From: Falsiroseomonas sp.
Lineage (GTDB): Bacteria; Pseudomonadota; Alphaproteobacteria; Acetobacterales; Acetobacteraceae
Direction: 5' to 3'
Assembly: GCF_030695085.1 (NCBI RefSeq)
Contig: NZ_JAUYTS010000070.1
Coordinates: 21,794 to 85,793, forward strand
DNA: 64,000 bases
Translations under genes and position numbers: made by a program
Notes under the pieces: generated by a model
Databases searched by the model: none
What the model was told of the DNA's origin: nothing
What the model saw: only the letters and a program-made list of their open reading frames with translations
Shown: positions 1-8,804 of the stretch, in pieces
Layout: each line of letters starts with the position of its first letter
How positions within the stretch are numbered: the first letter of the stretch is position 1

Positions 1-1
1 G

Positions 2-2185
2 CTGCAGCACGTGCTGTCGGGCAAGGAGCGCAACCGGGCCAACCTGATCGTCATCGACCCGCGCTTCACCCGCACGGCGGCGCATGCCAACGAATATGTC
101 CGCATCCGCCCGGGCACGGACATCCCGATCATCTGGGGCATGCTGCACCACATCTTCGCCAATGGCTGGGAAGACAAGGAATTCATCGCCCAGCGCGTCT
201 ACGGCATGGATGAGATCCGCGCCGAATGCGCGAAGTGGACGCCGGAGGAAGTGCAGCGCGTGACCGGCGTGCCCGGCCCGCAGCTCAAGAAGGTGGCGGA
301 AGCCTTCGCGACGCAGAAGCCGTCCACGCTGATCTGGTGCATGGGCGCGACGCAGAAGACCGTCGGCACCGCCAATGTGCGCGCCTTCTCCATCCTGCTG
401 CTGGCCACCGGCAATGTCGGCAACAATGGCGGCGGCGCCAACATTTTCCGCGGCCATTGCAACGTGCAGGGCGCCACTGATTTCGGCCTCGATGTGACCA
501 CGCTGCCGGCCTATTACGGGCTGGACGAGAATGCCTGGCGCCATTGGTCGCGCGTCTGGAATGTCCGCTACGAGGACATGGTGCCGCGCTTCGACAGCCC
601 GGCGATGATGGGGACGCCCGGCATCCCCACCACCCGCTACTTCGACGCCATCACCCTGCCCAAGGACCAGATCCAGCAGCGCGACCGCCTGCGCGGCATG
701 CTGGTGGTAGGCCATGGCGGCAACACCGTCACCCGCATGCCGGAAGCGGTGAAGGGGCTGGAGGCGCTGGACCTGCTGGTGGTCGCCGACCCGCACCCCA
801 CCACCTTCGCCGTGCTGGCCGACCGCAAGGAAAACACCTACCTCCTGCCCGCCACCACGCAGTTCGAATGCGATGGCAGCCGCAGCGCCTCCAACCGCTC
901 CATCCAGTGGGGCGCGCGGATCGTCGCGCCGCTGTTCGAATCGAAGACCGACTATGAGCTGATGTACCGCCTGGCCGGCGCGCTGGATGGCGCGGCGGAA
1001 CGAAAGGGCCTGCCGATCCGCATCCAGGCGGAGATGTTCAAGCCCTACGAGATCCGCAACAACGCGCCCACCGCCGAGAGCATCCTGCGGGAGATCAACC
1101 GCGGCTCGCTCAGCACCGGCTATTCCGGCCAGTCGCCGGAACGCCTGAAGCTGCACATGGAACACCAGGACAAGTTCGACCTGGTGACCCTGCGCGGCGC
1201 CGTGGGCAGCCCGGTGGAGAACGAGTTCTACGGCCTGCCCTGGCCCTGCTGGGGCACGCCGGAGATGAAGCACCCGGGCACGCACATCCTGTACAACACC
1301 AACCTGCACGTGAAGAACGGCGGCGGCACCTTCCGCGCCCGCTTCGGCGTGGAGCGGGAAGGCAAGACGCTGCTGGCGGAAGGCTCCTACTCGCTGGGTT
1401 CCGAGATCCAGGACGGCTACCCGGAATTCACCGTCGCCGTGCTGAAGCGCCTCGGCTGGTATGAGGAGCTGACGGAGGCGGAGCGCGGCTGGATCGAGGC
1501 CAATGGCGGCACCTTCTCCTGGGCCACCGACCTGTCCTGCGGCATCATCCGCGTGGCGATGGAACATGGCTGCGTGCCGTACGGCAATGCCAAGGCCCGC
1601 GCGGTCGCCTGGAACCTGCCGGACCCGGTGCCGGTGCATCGTGAGCCGATCTACACGCCGCGCACCGACCTGATCGCGCAGTACCCGACCCTGCCGGACC
1701 GCCGCGGTTTCCGCCTGCCGCATCTGGGCGTGACGGTGCAGAACCGCAGCCACCAGGTCGCCGGCGACTTCCCCATCATCCTCACCTCCGGCCGCCTGGT
1801 CGAGTACGAGGGTGGCGGTGAGGAAACCCGCTCCAACAAGTGGCTCGCCGAGCTGCAGCAGGACATGTTCGTCGAGATCAACCCGGAGGACGCGGCCACC
1901 CGCAGCATCCGCGACGGCCAGTTCGTCTGGGTGATGGGGCCGGAAAGCAATTCCCGCGTCCGGGTGAAGGCGCTGGTGACGGAACGCGTCGGCCGTGGCG
2001 TGGCATGGATGCCCTTCCACTTCGCCGGCTGGTTCCAGGGCGTGGACCAGCGCAGCAAATATCCGCAGGGCACGGACCCGATCGTGCTCGGCGAAAGCGT
2101 GAACGCGATCACCACCTATGGCTACGATCCGGTGACCTTCATGCAGGAAACCAAGGTCACGCTCTGCCAGATCAGGAGTGCCTAA
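2..2185 (+). CDS. fdhA: Formate dehydrogenase large (molybdopterin) subunit, 5' truncated
   Basis: This is the C-terminal 727 residues of a molybdenum or tungsten formate dehydrogenase catalytic subunit. The frame is open from base 2, so the start, the N-terminal Fe-S motif and the active-site Cys/Sec lie outside the window. Visible blocks include GNVGNNGGGANIFRGH (the MGD-binding core), GSRSASNRS, and the C-terminal dinucleotide-binding domain from about residue 590 (ILTSGRLVEYEGGGEETRSN, then WMPFHFAGWFQG). It should oxidise formate and pass electrons to the beta subunit encoded just downstream. Its stop lies 2 bases before the next ATG, so the genes are one operon. Family assignment rests on these motifs and on the partner subunits. 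Tungsten versus molybdenum cannot be told from sequence. Confidence 0.9.
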   Translation: MQHVLSGKERNRANLIVIDPRFTRTAAHANEYVRIRPGTDIPIIWGMLHHIFANGWEDKEFIAQRVYGMDEIRAECAKWTPEEVQRVTGVPGPQLKKVAEAFATQKPSTLIWCMGATQKTVGTANVRAFSILLLATGNVGNNGGGANIFRGHCNVQGATDFGLDVTTLPAYYGLDENAWRHWSRVWNVRYEDMVPRFDSPAMMGTPGIPTTRYFDAITLPKDQIQQRDRLRGMLVVGHGGNTVTRMPEAVKGLEALDLLVVADPHPTTFAVLADRKENTYLLPATTQFECDGSRSASNRSIQWGARIVAPLFESKTDYELMYRLAGALDGAAERKGLPIRIQAEMFKPYEIRNNAPTAESILREINRGSLSTGYSGQSPERLKLHMEHQDKFDLVTLRGAVGSPVENEFYGLPWPCWGTPEMKHPGTHILYNTNLHVKNGGGTFRARFGVEREGKTLLAEGSYSLGSEIQDGYPEFTVAVLKRLGWYEELTEAERGWIEANGGTFSWATDLSCGIIRVAMEHGCVPYGNAKARAVAWNLPDPVPVHREPIYTPRTDLIAQYPTLPDRRGFRLPHLGVTVQNRSHQVAGDFPIILTSGRLVEYEGGGEETRSNKWLAELQQDMFVEINPEDAATRSIRDGQFVWVMGPESNSRVRVKALVTERVGRGVAWMPFHFAGWFQGVDQRSKYPQGTDPIVLGESVNAITTYGYDPVTFMQETKVTLCQIRSA

Positions 2186-2187
2186 TC

Positions 2188-2784
2188 ATGGCGCGCATGA
2201 AGTTCCTCTGTGACAGCGACCGCTGCATCGAATGCAACGCCTGCGTCACCGCCTGCAAGAACGAGCATGAGGTGCCTTGGGGCATCAACCGCCGCCGCGT
2301 CGTCACCATCAATGACGGCCGGCCCGGTGAGCGTTCGATCTCCATGGCCTGCATGCACTGCACCGATGCGCCCTGCGCCGCGGTCTGCCCCGTCAGTTGT
2401 TTCTACACGACGGCGGATGCGATCGTGCTGCACGACAAGGATCTGTGCATCGGCTGCGGCTACTGCTTCTACGCCTGCCCGTTCGGCGCGCCGCAGTACC
2501 CGCGCGTCGGCAATTTCGGTGGCCGCGGCAAGATGGACAAATGCACCTACTGCGCCGGTGGGCCGCAGCAGGACAACACCATCGTCGAATACACCCAGTA
2601 CGGCGCCAACCGCATCGCGGAAGGCAAGCTGCCGCTCTGCGCCGAGATGTGCAGCACCAAGGCGCTGCTGGCCGGTGATGGCGAGATGATCGCCACCATC
2701 TACCGTGAGCGTGTGCAGCAGCGCGGCTATGGCGCCGGTGCCTGGGGCTGGCATACGGCCTACCGTGAGACGGTGGCGATATGA
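2188..2784 (+). CDS. fdh3B: Formate dehydrogenase iron-sulfur (beta) subunit, FDH3-type
   Basis: A 198-residue ferredoxin-like electron-transfer subunit. Cysteine groups for four [4Fe-4S] clusters are visible: RCIECNACVTAC (residues 12-23), CMHCTDAPCAAVCPVSC (about 54-70), CIGCGYCFYACPFG (about 86-99), and KCTYC paired with LCAEMC further on. It links the molybdopterin subunit to the cytochrome b subunit. AGGAG at 2174-2178 lies ten bases before the ATG at 2188 and fixes the start. The last four bases (ATGA) overlap the start of the next gene, which indicates translational coupling. No transmembrane anchor is present, so attachment to the membrane should come from the gamma subunit. Confidence in the family is high. 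Confidence 0.93.
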   Translation: MARMKFLCDSDRCIECNACVTACKNEHEVPWGINRRRVVTINDGRPGERSISMACMHCTDAPCAAVCPVSCFYTTADAIVLHDKDLCIGCGYCFYACPFGAPQYPRVGNFGGRGKMDKCTYCAGGPQQDNTIVEYTQYGANRIAEGKLPLCAEMCSTKALLAGDGEMIATIYRERVQQRGYGAGAWGWHTAYRETVAI

Positions 2785-3980
2785 CCCGCTTCGCCCCCAT
2801 CCTGGTCGCGGCACTGCTTCTGTCAGCGCCGGCCTTCGGGCAATCCCAGCCCGGTGCGCCGCCTGCCGGTGCGCCGGAGATCCAGGCGCCTGTGCCGGAG
2901 GTTGGGGCCGGCCGCGGCGGGCAGCCCGGCGGGCAGGTGCCGGACTCCACCATCGTGGGCGACACGCCCACCGGCACGCAGCCATCACCGGCGGCGGAGG
3001 CTGTCACCGATCCGCAGCCGCGCCAGCCCTCCTTCGTGCCGCCGACCCCGGCACCCTTCAGCGACCGCGGCCAGCTCTCGGCCGAGGAGATGGAGCTTCA
3101 GGCGGCTCTGCGGGGTGAGCGTATCGGTGGCCGCATCACCATCCCCGACCGCCAGGCCGCCACGCTGATCCAGCCCGAGGGGCGGGATTGGCGCGATTTC
3201 CACAACCGCACGCTCACCTGGGTCGGCGGCGTCGCCGTGCTCGGGATGCTGGCGATCCTGGTGCTGTTCTTCCTGGTCAAGGGCCGCATGACAGTGGCGG
3301 CAGGCCCCGCGGGCCGCACCATCCAGCGCTTCAACCTGTTCGAACGGGTGGCGCATTGGATGACGGCGAGCAGCTTCATCGTGCTCGCTCTGTCCGGCCT
3401 GAACCTCACCTTCGGCCGCTTCCTGCTGCTGCCGATCATCGGGCCGGAGGCGTTCACCGCCGTCAGCCTGTGGGGCAAGATCGCGCACAACTACCTGGCC
3501 TTCCCCTTCACCCTCGGCATCGTGCTGATGTTCCTGGTCTGGGTGCGGGACAACATCCCGGACCGGCTCGACCTCGCCTGGTTCAAGGCCGGCGGCGGCT
3601 TCATCGGCAAGGGGCATCCGGACGCCAAGCGCTTCAATGCCGGCCAGAAGCTGGTGTTCTGGATCACCGTGCTCGGCGGCACCGTCGTCGCCATCTCCGG
3701 CTATGTGCTGATCTTCCCCTTCGCCGTTACGGACATGTCCGGGCAGCAACTGGCGCACACCGTGCACGGCCTTCTCTCCGTGCTGATGATCGCCGTGATG
3801 CTGGGCCACATCTATATCGGCTCGCTCGGCATGAAGGGCGCCTTCGATGCCATGGGTTCCGGCCAGGTGGATCTGAACTGGGCGAAGGAACACCATTCCC
3901 TGTGGGTGGAGGAGGAGCTGGAGAAGGCCCGCACCACCGTCGCGGGCCCCGCGGGTGCCCGACCGCTCGGCGCGGACTGA
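2781..3980 (+). CDS. fdoI: Formate dehydrogenase cytochrome b556 (gamma) subunit
   Basis: A 399-residue membrane subunit. An N-terminal signal-like stretch (ILVAALLLSAPAFG) is followed by a roughly 110-residue Pro/Gly-rich linker, longer than in the compact E. coli FdnI. A transmembrane helix follows near residue 150, then the cytochrome b core: FNLFERVAHWMTASSF (haem His), later helices, and HTVHGLLSVLMIAVMLGHIY with conserved His residues. It should hold two b haems and deliver electrons to quinone. The start overlaps the beta-subunit stop by four bases. The stop is followed within 25 bases by a perfect 12-bp hairpin, so the structural operon probably ends here, with mobB separately started or read through. 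Confidence 0.9.
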   Translation: MTRFAPILVAALLLSAPAFGQSQPGAPPAGAPEIQAPVPEVGAGRGGQPGGQVPDSTIVGDTPTGTQPSPAAEAVTDPQPRQPSFVPPTPAPFSDRGQLSAEEMELQAALRGERIGGRITIPDRQAATLIQPEGRDWRDFHNRTLTWVGGVAVLGMLAILVLFFLVKGRMTVAAGPAGRTIQRFNLFERVAHWMTASSFIVLALSGLNLTFGRFLLLPIIGPEAFTAVSLWGKIAHNYLAFPFTLGIVLMFLVWVRDNIPDRLDLAWFKAGGGFIGKGHPDAKRFNAGQKLVFWITVLGGTVVAISGYVLIFPFAVTDMSGQQLAHTVHGLLSVLMIAVMLGHIYIGSLGMKGAFDAMGSGQVDLNWAKEHHSLWVEEELEKARTTVAGPAGARPLGAD

Positions 3981-4004
3981 AGCGTCCCCCACTTGCCCAA
4001 TCGG

Positions 4005-4033
4005 GGCCGGCCGTGGTGAAGCCACGGCCGGCC
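4005..4033 (+). terminator. Perfect 12-bp stem-loop after the formate dehydrogenase genes
   Basis: GGCCGGCCGTGG at 4005-4016 and CCACGGCCGGCC at 4022-4033 are exact reverse complements around the loop TGAAG. A moderately T-containing stretch (TCATTCATTT) follows on the plus strand. This suits an intrinsic terminator or attenuator, but the T tract is broken, so termination may be partial. It sits between the gamma subunit and mobB. Confidence 0.6.
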
Positions 4034-4059
4034 TCATTCATTTCCAGGATCCCCCGACC

Positions 4060-4563
4060 TTGCGCCTGATCGGACTCGCCGGCTGGAGCGGCTCCGGCAA
4101 GACCACGCTGCTGACGCGGCTGATCCCGGAACTGGCGGCGCGCGGCGTGGCCGTCTCCACGCTGAAGCACGCGCACCATGAATTCGACGTGGACCGGCCG
4201 GGCAAGGACAGCCACGCGCATCGCCAGGCGGGCGCACGCCAGGTGCTGGTTTCCTCCGCGCGTCGCTGGGCGCTGATGACGGAGCTGCGCGGTGCGCCGG
4301 AGGCCACGCTGGCGGAATTGCTGGCGCGCTTCGACCCGGTGGACCTGGTGATCATCGAGGGCTTCAAGCGCGACCCGCACCCGAAGATCGAGGTCTTCCG
4401 CGCCGCCAATGCCAAGCCCTGGCTGCACCCGGATGATCCCGCCATCATCGGCATCGCCGCCGATGTCGCGCCGCCCGCCAGCACGCTGCCGCATCTGCAT
4501 CTGGACGATATCGGCGCCATCGCCGATCTGATGCTGGCGCGCGCGATCCCGTTGCGCGCGTAG
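4060..4563 (+). CDS. mobB: Molybdopterin-guanine dinucleotide biosynthesis adaptor protein MobB
   Basis: A 167-residue P-loop GTPase-like protein. The Walker A motif GWSGSGKTTL starts at residue 8, and STLKHAHHEFDVDRPGKDSH follows, typical of MobB. DLVIIEGFKRDPHPKIEVFR is the conserved 'EGFK' block. MobB assists MobA in attaching GMP to molybdopterin for bis-MGD enzymes such as the formate dehydrogenase upstream. I chose the TTG at 4060 because AGGA at 4046-4049 lies ten bases upstream and the protein then begins directly at the P-loop strand. A GTG at 3955 would start inside fdoI and the hairpin. moeA follows after 11 bases. Confidence 0.9.
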   Translation: MRLIGLAGWSGSGKTTLLTRLIPELAARGVAVSTLKHAHHEFDVDRPGKDSHAHRQAGARQVLVSSARRWALMTELRGAPEATLAELLARFDPVDLVIIEGFKRDPHPKIEVFRAANAKPWLHPDDPAIIGIAADVAPPASTLPHLHLDDIGAIADLMLARAIPLRA

Positions 4564-4574
4564 GGGAGGCCGGC

Positions 4575-5822
4575 ATGGCGCAGCTCAGCGACGATTGCTT
4601 CGCCTTCGGCGGCAAGCTGATGTCCGTTGATGCGGCGCAGGCGCTGATCGCGGAACGTGTCCCGCCGCTGCCGGGCGCGGAGCCCGCCGCGCTGCTGGCC
4701 GCGCTCGGCCGTGTGCTGGCCGAGGATCTGCGCGCGCCGCTGCCGCTGCCGCCCTTCTTCAATTCCGCCGTCGATGGCTATGCCTTCCGCCACGGCGACC
4801 TGGCTGCAACGGGTGAGACCCGACTTCCCGTCGTGGCCCGCCTGCAGGCCGGCCAGGCAACCGGCGGCATCGCCCCCGGCACCGCCATCCGCATCTTCAC
4901 CGGCGCCCCGATGCCGGATGGCGCCGATACGGTGATGATGCAGGAGGATGCGCGGGAGGAGGACGGCGCCGTGCTGCTGGTGCCCGGCCTCAGGCGCGGC
5001 GCCAATTGCCGCCCGGCCGGGGAGGATGTGGCGCAGGGCGCGGTGGCGCTGGAGGCCGGGCGCCGCCTGCTGCCGCAGGATATCGGCCTGGCCGCGGCGC
5101 TCGGCCTCGGCAGCCTTTCCGTGCGGCGCCGCGTCCGCGTCGGCGTCTTCTCCACAGGCGATGAACTGGCGGAGCCGGGCACCGCCCTGGGGGCGGCCCA
5201 GACCTATGATTCGAACCGCTTCACCCTGCTGGCGCTGCTGGCCGGGCTGCCGGTGGAGGCGCAGGACCTCGGCATCCTGCCCGACCGGGCGGATGCCACC
5301 GCCGCGGCGCTGGCCGCCGCCGCGGCGACGCATGATGTGCTGCTGACATCGGGCGGCGTCTCGACCGGGGAGGCCGACCATGTGAAGGCGGCGATCGAGC
5401 AGGGCGGGCGGCTGGTATTCTGGCGGCTGGCGATCAAGCCGGGGCGGCCGGCGGCGATGGGGGTGATCGGCGGCACGCCGGTGGTGGGGCTGCCGGGCAA
5501 TCCGGTGGCCGCCGTGGTCACTTTCCTCCACCTGGCGCGCCCGCTGCTGCTGCGCCTCGCCGGCGCCACGGCGGAGCCTCTGCCGCGCTTTCCGGCGGAA
5601 GCCGGCTTCGCCTATCGCAAGAAGGCTGGGCGGCGGGAATATGTGCGGGTGCGGCTGATCCCCGGTGAGGGTCTGCCGCTCGCCCAGAAATTCGCGCGCG
5701 AAGGCGCGGGTCTGCTGACCTCGCTGACCCAATCCGACGCGCTGGCCGAATTGCCGGAGGACGTCATCGCGGTCAGCCCCGGCGACCGCGTCGCCGTGCT
5801 GCCCTTCCGTGGGATCTTCTGA
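4575..5822 (+). CDS. moeA: Molybdopterin molybdenumtransferase MoeA
   Basis: A 415-residue MoeA homologue, of normal length for the family. Characteristic blocks are FFNSAVDGYAF (near residue 60), RIFTGAPMPDGADTVMMQED (about 105-125), GVFSTGDEL (about 190), TSGGVSTGEADHVK (about 257-270) and GLPGNPVAAVVTFL (about 303). The last two belong to the MoCF-like fold that binds adenylylated molybdopterin. It inserts molybdate to form Moco. A strong GGGGAGG sequence overlaps the mobB stop and precedes the ATG, so mobB and moeA are co-translated. The 3' end faces the convergent small membrane-protein gene with only six bases between stops. Confidence 0.95.
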   Translation: MAQLSDDCFAFGGKLMSVDAAQALIAERVPPLPGAEPAALLAALGRVLAEDLRAPLPLPPFFNSAVDGYAFRHGDLAATGETRLPVVARLQAGQATGGIAPGTAIRIFTGAPMPDGADTVMMQEDAREEDGAVLLVPGLRRGANCRPAGEDVAQGAVALEAGRRLLPQDIGLAAALGLGSLSVRRRVRVGVFSTGDELAEPGTALGAAQTYDSNRFTLLALLAGLPVEAQDLGILPDRADATAAALAAAAATHDVLLTSGGVSTGEADHVKAAIEQGGRLVFWRLAIKPGRPAAMGVIGGTPVVGLPGNPVAAVVTFLHLARPLLLRLAGATAEPLPRFPAEAGFAYRKKAGRREYVRVRLIPGEGLPLAQKFAREGAGLLTSLTQSDALAELPEDVIAVSPGDRVAVLPFRGIF

Positions 5823-5828
5823 GGTGGC

Positions 5829-5954
5829 CTACAGCCGCACGCCCGACGTCGTGTGGCGCTGCTCCGCGGTCTGCTGGAAATTCCGGTCCAGCACGACATA
5901 GGCGCCGATGGCCAGGATGATGGCGGCGAGCGAGCCGAACAGGACGGACTTCAT
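5829..5954 (-). CDS. 41-residue single-pass membrane peptide, function unknown
   Basis: A short ORF encoding a hydrophobic N-terminal segment (VLFGSLAAIILAIGAYVVL, residues 4-22), a charged hinge and a polar tail ending TTSGVRL. It reads like a small inner-membrane protein with its tail outside the membrane. It lies 41 bases downstream of mobA on the same strand, so it may be the last cistron of the fdhD-mobA unit. I do not recognise the family and infer no function. The start is the only ATG that puts the hydrophobic helix at the N-terminus. Confidence 0.6.
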   Translation of the reverse strand: MKSVLFGSLAAIILAIGAYVVLDRNFQQTAEQRHTTSGVRL

Positions 5955-5995
5955 CGCGTTTGATTCCCAGTGTGACGCATCGCTTGTGTATCGGA

Positions 5996-6646
5996 TCAGC
6001 GACCGCCGGTTGCAAGGGCCGCGAGCAGCGCCTCGGCCTCCGCCAGGTCTTCCGGGGCATTGGCATTGAAGAAGGGGTCGATCGGACCGGTCGGCCAATC
6101 GGCATGGGCGATGCCGTGGCGCGCCGTCCAGCGGTCTATCTTGCGCTCCCCCGCCGTCAGCGCCGCGCGCAGATCATGGCGCAGCGCCACCGGCCACAGG
6201 CCGATCGGTGGGTGGGTCTGGCCGTCGGACAGGGCGCAGGCCAGCGGCACTCCCGCCGCCTGACGCGCCGCATGCAGCCGCGCCACCAAATCACCCGGGA
6301 TCAGCGGTGAATCGCCGGGGACGGAGACCACCCATGCAAAGGCCGGCTGCGCCTCCGCCGCCCAATCCAGCGCCGCCAGGATGCCGGCGAGCGGGCCGGG
6401 GTGGTCCGGCATTCCATCCGCCACCACGGGCAGGCCCCAGGCGGCAAAGCGCGCCGGGTCGCCATTGGCGTTCAGGATGGTGGCCGCCACCTGCGGACGC
6501 AGCCGTTCCAGCACATGGTCCAGCAGCGGCCGCCCGGCGAGCAGCCGCAGCGGCTTGTCGCCGCCGCCCATGCGCCGCGCCAGCCCGCCGGCCAGCACCA
6601 CGGCAAGCGTTCCGCGCGCCTCCGGCACGACCGTTTCACCCGGCAT
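5996..6646 (-). CDS. mobA: Molybdenum cofactor guanylyltransferase MobA
   Basis: A 216-residue nucleotidyltransferase that transfers GMP from GTP to molybdopterin. The GTP-binding signature [18 protein letters not shown] is at residues 16-33, followed by [12 protein letters not shown], the metal/active-site block [12 protein letters not shown] (about 106-117), and THPPIGLWP. The ATG at 6646 puts the signature at the usual distance from the N-terminus. It overlaps the end of fdhD by 11 bases, so the two are co-translated. Together with mobB, moeA and fdhD it completes bis-MGD synthesis and loading for the formate dehydrogenase at the left edge. Confidence 0.92.
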   Translation of the reverse strand: MPGETVVPEARGTLAVVLAGGLARRMGGGDKPLRLLAGRPLLDHVLERLRPQVAATILNANGDPARFAAWGLPVVADGMPDHPGPLAGILAALDWAAEAQPAFAWVVSVPGDSPLIPGDLVARLHAARQAAGVPLACALSDGQTHPPIGLWPVALRHDLRAALTAGERKIDRWTARHGIAHADWPTGPIDPFFNANAPEDLAEAEALLAALATGGR

Positions 6647-7532
6647 CGCTGGACCCCATCGCCTCGGCGCTGTTCTTGCGCCAGTGCTTCGCGGATTCCT
6701 CCGGCACATGCGCGAGGTCCGCATCGAAGACCAGGCGTTGCTCGCCGGCGAGCGCCACGAAGCGCTTGCCCTTGCAGCGGCCGATCAGGGTGAGGTTCGC
6801 CTCCCGCGCCAGTTCCACCCCCCAGGCGGTGAAGCCGGAGCGCGACAGCAGGATGGGGATGCCCATGCGGACGGTCTTGATCACCATCTCCGAGGTCAGG
6901 CGGCCGGTGGTGTAGAAGATCTTGTCCTCGGGCGCCTCATGCTCCCGGAACATCCAGCCGGCGATCTTGTCCACCGCATTGTGGCGGCCGACATCTTCCA
7001 TATAGACGATCGGCTGGTCTTCCCGGCACAGCGCGCAGCCATGGATGGCGCCGGCTTCCAGGTACAGGCTCGGCAGCGTGTTGATCCGGTGCAGCAGGCG
7101 ATAGAGCCAGGAGGTGCGCAGCTGCGCCGTCTCCGGCAGCCGCACCCCGGCGAAATCCTCCATCAGGTCGCCAAAGGCGGTGCCCTGGGCGCAGCCGGAG
7201 GTGAGCGTCTTCTTCCGTAGCTTGGCCTCGAAATCCGTCTTCGCCTCGGTGCGGACGATGACCACCTGAAGGTCCTCGTCATACTCCACGCCGGTGACGC
7301 GATCCGCCCGGCGCAGCATGCCCTGGTTCAGCAGGTAGCCGAGCGCAAGGTCCTCCGGCCGGTCCAGGATCGTCATCATGGTGACGATCTCCTGCCCGTT
7401 CAGATACAGGGTCAGCGGCCGTTCCACCGTCACGCTGGTCTCGATCGCCTGGCCGGTGTGGTCGAGGCCGGTGACGCGCCGGGTCAGGCGTGGGTCGGTC
7501 GGGTCGGGTTGTACGCGAAGGGGCTGGGCCAT
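6636..7532 (-). CDS. fdhD: Formate dehydrogenase accessory sulfurtransferase FdhD
   Basis: A 298-residue FdhD protein, which carries sulfur from an IscS-type desulfurase to the Mo-bisMGD site of formate dehydrogenase. Family blocks are [34 protein letters not shown] (carrying the sulfur-relay Cys), [24 protein letters not shown] and [19 protein letters not shown]. Only one cysteine is seen in the SGCAQG loop, whereas some homologues have a CxxC pair. The ATG at 7532 gives the expected start ahead of the core, although the frame is open further upstream. It is divergent from the LuxR-type regulator (69-base gap) and leads mobA. Confidence 0.92.
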   Translation of the reverse strand: MAQPLRVQPDPTDPRLTRRVTGLDHTGQAIETSVTVERPLTLYLNGQEIVTMMTILDRPEDLALGYLLNQGMLRRADRVTGVEYDEDLQVVIVRTEAKTDFEAKLRKKTLTSGCAQGTAFGDLMEDFAGVRLPETAQLRTSWLYRLLHRINTLPSLYLEAGAIHGCALCREDQPIVYMEDVGRHNAVDKIAGWMFREHEAPEDKIFYTTGRLTSEMVIKTVRMGIPILLSRSGFTAWGVELAREANLTLIGRCKGKRFVALAGEQRLVFDADLAHVPEESAKHWRKNSAEAMGSSDAG

Positions 7533-7601
7533 GTGGCCAAGGTGGCGGCGCGCCCGCCGCTGCGCAAGCGAGCCGCGCCACCGGTCATTTTCACGCGACC
7601 A

Positions 7602-8789
7602 ATGACACAACTTCGGCAATCTGGTAATCTCGATTCCGTGAGCGACCCGACGGGCACATCCTCGCCAGAGGCCATTGCGCTGGACATCTACGCTGCCGTG
7701 ATGGACGGGCGCGGATTGGCAGATGCCATTGCCCCATTGGCGGAACGCCTGCAGGCCAGCACCCATGCCGTGCACCTGATGCAATATGAGCGCGGCGTGC
7801 TGCGGGAAAGCCGCTGCGAGGGTGGCGGCCTCGCCCCGGATGTGACCGCTGGCTACCAGCACCACTGGATCCATCGCGACCCCTGGGCCGCCGCCGCCGC
7901 CCGGCAGGGGGAAGGCGTGCTGAACATGGCCCGGCTGGTGCCGGCTTCGGCCTATCGGCGCTCGGCCATCTGGAATGAATGGAAGGCCCCGCGCGACGGC
8001 GCCTTCCACTGCCTATCAGCGGCGATGCAGACGGCGGATGGCATGGTGGGGCGCATCGCCTTTCACCGCTCCGTCCGCGCGGCGCCCTTTGGGCCGGCGG
8101 AAGAGGCGCTGCTGGGACCGATCTTCCCGCATCTGCGCCGCGCCCTGGTGATGGAGCATCGTCTGGCGGCCGATGGCTGGCAGGCGGCGCGCGCCATGCG
8201 GATGGGCTTTTCGGCGCTGCGCCAGGGGGTTGTGCTGCTGGACCGCCAGCGCCGCACCGTGGTCACCAATCCGGCGGTGGAAGCGATGGCCGCGGAGCAG
8301 GATGGGCTGGCGCTGGCGACGGAGGGCGGCCTGGCTACCCCGCATGCCACCGCAAGGCAGGCACTGGCCCGCGCCATCGGCGCCGCGCTGGCGGCGATCT
8401 CCGGCAAGGTGAAGATGATGCCCGATGCCGCCAGCGTCGCCTTGCCCCGGCCCAGCGGTGCGCCGCCCTATCTGGTGCAGGCGGTGCCGCTGCGGCGGCT
8501 GGAGGCCTTTGGCGCACCCGATGGCTTCACCGGCGCCATGCTGCTGGTGACGGATGACCGCAGCCGCAGCCGGCCCCGCGCGCCGCTGTTGCGCCAGGCC
8601 TTCGGGCTGACGCCCGCCGAGGGCGCGCTGGCCGCATCGCTCGCGGCCGGGCGGACGCTGGCGCAGCATGCCACGGTCCGGCAGATCGCCGTGGCGACGG
8701 CGCAGGACCAGCTTGCCGCCATCCGCCGCAAGACCGGCTGCAAGCGCCTCGCGGACCTGACCGCCCTGCTGGGGCGGTTCGCGGGCTGA
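7602..8789 (+). CDS. LuxR-type helix-turn-helix transcriptional regulator
   Basis: A 395-residue protein with a C-terminal LuxR-like DNA-binding domain (LTPAEGALAASLAAGRTLAQ, then TAQDQLAAIRRKTGCKRLAD), with the recognition-helix pattern TAxxxLxxIxxKTG. The N-terminal 200 residues resemble the undefined sensor regions of such regulators (YERGVLRESRC, HWIHRDPW), and the middle may be PAS-like (ALRQGVVLLDRQRRTVVTNP). It is transcribed divergently from fdhD, so control of fdhD-mobA or formate metabolism is a reasonable inference, not shown. A GTG at 7638 is an alternative start. Its stop and the convergent gene's stop sit in one hairpin. Confidence 0.75.
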   Translation: MTQLRQSGNLDSVSDPTGTSSPEAIALDIYAAVMDGRGLADAIAPLAERLQASTHAVHLMQYERGVLRESRCEGGGLAPDVTAGYQHHWIHRDPWAAAAARQGEGVLNMARLVPASAYRRSAIWNEWKAPRDGAFHCLSAAMQTADGMVGRIAFHRSVRAAPFGPAEEALLGPIFPHLRRALVMEHRLAADGWQAARAMRMGFSALRQGVVLLDRQRRTVVTNPAVEAMAAEQDGLALATEGGLATPHATARQALARAIGAALAAISGKVKMMPDAASVALPRPSGAPPYLVQAVPLRRLEAFGAPDGFTGAMLLVTDDRSRSRPRAPLLRQAFGLTPAEGALAASLAAGRTLAQHATVRQIAVATAQDQLAAIRRKTGCKRLADLTALLGRFAG

Positions 8790-8804
8790 AGCGCGGCCTC
8801 AGCC
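8784..8804. terminator. Dyad carrying both convergent stop codons
   Basis: GGCTGA (8784-8789) and TCAGCC (8799-8804) form a six-base stem around a nine-base spacer. The plus-strand stop (TGA) and the minus-strand stop (TCA) both lie in the arms. There is no T tract. It could help end transcription from both sides, but the evidence is weak. Confidence 0.35.

Noticed and set aside
1..200. Selenocysteine in formate dehydrogenase
   Set aside because: The active-site region is outside the window, and no in-frame TGA is seen in the part present.
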